Source of the DNA: Nitrosovibrio sp. Nv4
GTDB lineage: Bacteria > Pseudomonadota > Alphaproteobacteria > Acetobacterales > Acetobacteraceae
DNA: 64,000 nucleotides
Assembly (NCBI GenBank): GCA_943330455.2
Contig: CALQHT020000004.1
Location: 1 to 64,000 of the forward strand
Direction: 5' to 3'
Shown here: one piece after another, positions 63,402 to 64,000 of the stretch
Layout of the letters: each line of letters starts with the position of its first letter
Position numbering within the stretch: position 1 is the stretch's first letter
Translations under genes and position numbers: made by a program
Notes under the pieces: model-generated
The model's database searches: none
Told to the model about the DNA's origin: nothing
The model's input: only the letters and a program-made list of their open reading frames with translations

Positions 63402-64000
63402 TCAGGACAGCGCGCCGATGGCGCCAACCGCGCGGCACCATCCTAACCGTTTGATATTGTGCCCGTCTATGCCACCCAAGGCGCCGATCGGCAAGGATGC
63501 GACCATGGATGCAGCCAAGGACGCAGACCGTGCGAGCCGGGTCCAGCGGGCGGCGCCGAGCGTTGGCTCGCCTGGGTGACTGGCGGTTGGAAAGACGGGG
63601 GAGAGGAAGGCCAGATTGGCGCCGTTGCGGCGCGCCCGGATCAGATCGGCTGGGTGATGGGCGGAACTGGTGACAAAGCCCGCGAGTCGGATCGACCCTG
63701 GCCAGCGTCCGCCCCGTATATGGACGCCGGCACGAAGCTCGGCCGCCAGGCGGACGTCGCCGGAGACGACCAGCGTGATCCGACGGGCGCGGCAGATCCG
63801 GGCAAGGGTCCGACCGATGGCGGCGCGGTCCGGATGGTCGTCGTGGCGGAAGACGATGCCGGCGATGCGTTTGGGTAGCAGCCTGGCCGCGGGGATTGGG
63901 TCCGGCAGTCGGCGCGTGTCGGTGAACAGCCACAGGCTTGGCAGTCCGGGGCGCCGAACCGATGCGGCCCGACCCCAGGCAATCAGGGCGTGATCCGTCA
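63402..64000 (-). CDS. ThiE/TenI-like thiamine-phosphate synthase, start beyond the edge
   Basis: The minus-strand frame is open to the right edge and ends with a TGA at 63404-63402. About 198 codons are visible. The core matches ThiE/TenI TIM barrels: a LWLFTDTRRLPDP strand, GFVTSSAHHPADL, a LAFLSPVFPTASHPGEP phosphate loop, and ALGGIDGHN. ThiE joins HMP-PP and thiazole phosphate to make thiamine phosphate. TenI-like relatives are thiazole tautomerases. The protein length is about right, so only a short N-terminus is lost. No TPP riboswitch can be seen because the start is outside. Confidence 0.75.
   Translation of the reverse strand, partial: TDHALIAWGRAASVRRPGLPSLWLFTDTRRLPDPIPAARLLPKRIAGIVFRHDDHPDRAAIGRTLARICRARRITLVVSGDVRLAAELRAGVHIRGGRWPGSIRLAGFVTSSAHHPADLIRARRNGANLAFLSPVFPTASHPGEPTLGAARWTRLARSASLAASMVASLPIGALGGIDGHNIKRLGWCRAVGAIGALS

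Noticed and set aside
63459-63878. Plus-strand frame near the right edge
   Set aside because: The minus strand encodes a clear ThiE/TenI barrel over the same bases.

Overview
The window is 64 kb of high-GC Gram-negative DNA. The gene content fits an alphaproteobacterium, and I would guess Rhodospirillales/Acetobacteraceae. Supporting features are a porin ending in Trp, a DUF3576 lipoprotein, a UbiH-type flavin hydroxylase, leuCDB, argD-argF, several TTG/GTG starts, and many copies of an alphaproteobacterial-type intergenic palindrome. The family-level placement is an inference from these features only.

Layout, left to right. Positions 1-2.9 kb are an insertion-sequence graveyard: the 5' part of an ISAs1-family transposase, a frameshifted IS3-family element and an IS5-family orfA fragment with an in-frame stop. 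A fourth (IS1634-like) remnant lies at 13.3 kb. From 2.9 to 15 kb come two SDR oxidoreductases, a glycosyltransferase/methyltransferase/SirB1 run, small exported proteins, a CDF metal exporter, an ammonium transporter, a UbiH-family hydroxylase and a TPR glycosyltransferase-like protein. From 15 to 22 kb lie a 2-hydroxyacyl-CoA lyase-like ThDP enzyme, leuC-leuD-leuB, tRNA-Arg(ACG), and a divergent LysR/SAM-methyltransferase pair. From 22 to 34 kb come a second ThDP enzyme, a response regulator, RNase D, a gamma-glutamyltransferase-like hydrolase, a large VWA-like membrane protein, a peroxiredoxin, an aminotransferase and argG.

The most unusual block is 34.3-41.7 kb. It is a tightly packed minus-strand operon (XRE regulator, then hyfB-C-E-F-G-I) encoding a membrane complex related to complex I and hydrogenase-4. 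The catalytic large subunit lacks the cysteines that bind nickel-iron in hydrogenases, while the small subunit keeps its Fe-S ligands. It therefore resembles the energy-converting-hydrogenase-related (Ehr) complexes, whose substrate is unknown.

From 41.8 to 64 kb lie a lipoprotein hydrolase, recX, argD-argF and a phosphonate-type ABC transporter. The transporter is split in two: phnD-phnE-phnE, and a separate phnC that sits between an aldo/keto reductase and an HdrB-like Fe-S protein. A GST gene on the other strand separates the halves. After these come an N-acyl-D-amino-acid deacylase, a TauD dioxygenase, a GGDEF/EAL protein, ogt, a quinone oxidoreductase, a second TPR glycosyltransferase-like protein, a DUF3576 lipoprotein, a porin, and a partial ThiE/TenI-like gene running off the right edge.

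Amino-acid biosynthesis (leuCDB, argG, argD-argF) is housekeeping. Most of the rest is accessory metabolism and envelope. REP-like palindromes with one shared core occur in at least four intergenic gaps. A larger unrelated fold-back of about 225 bp sits between argG and hyfI.
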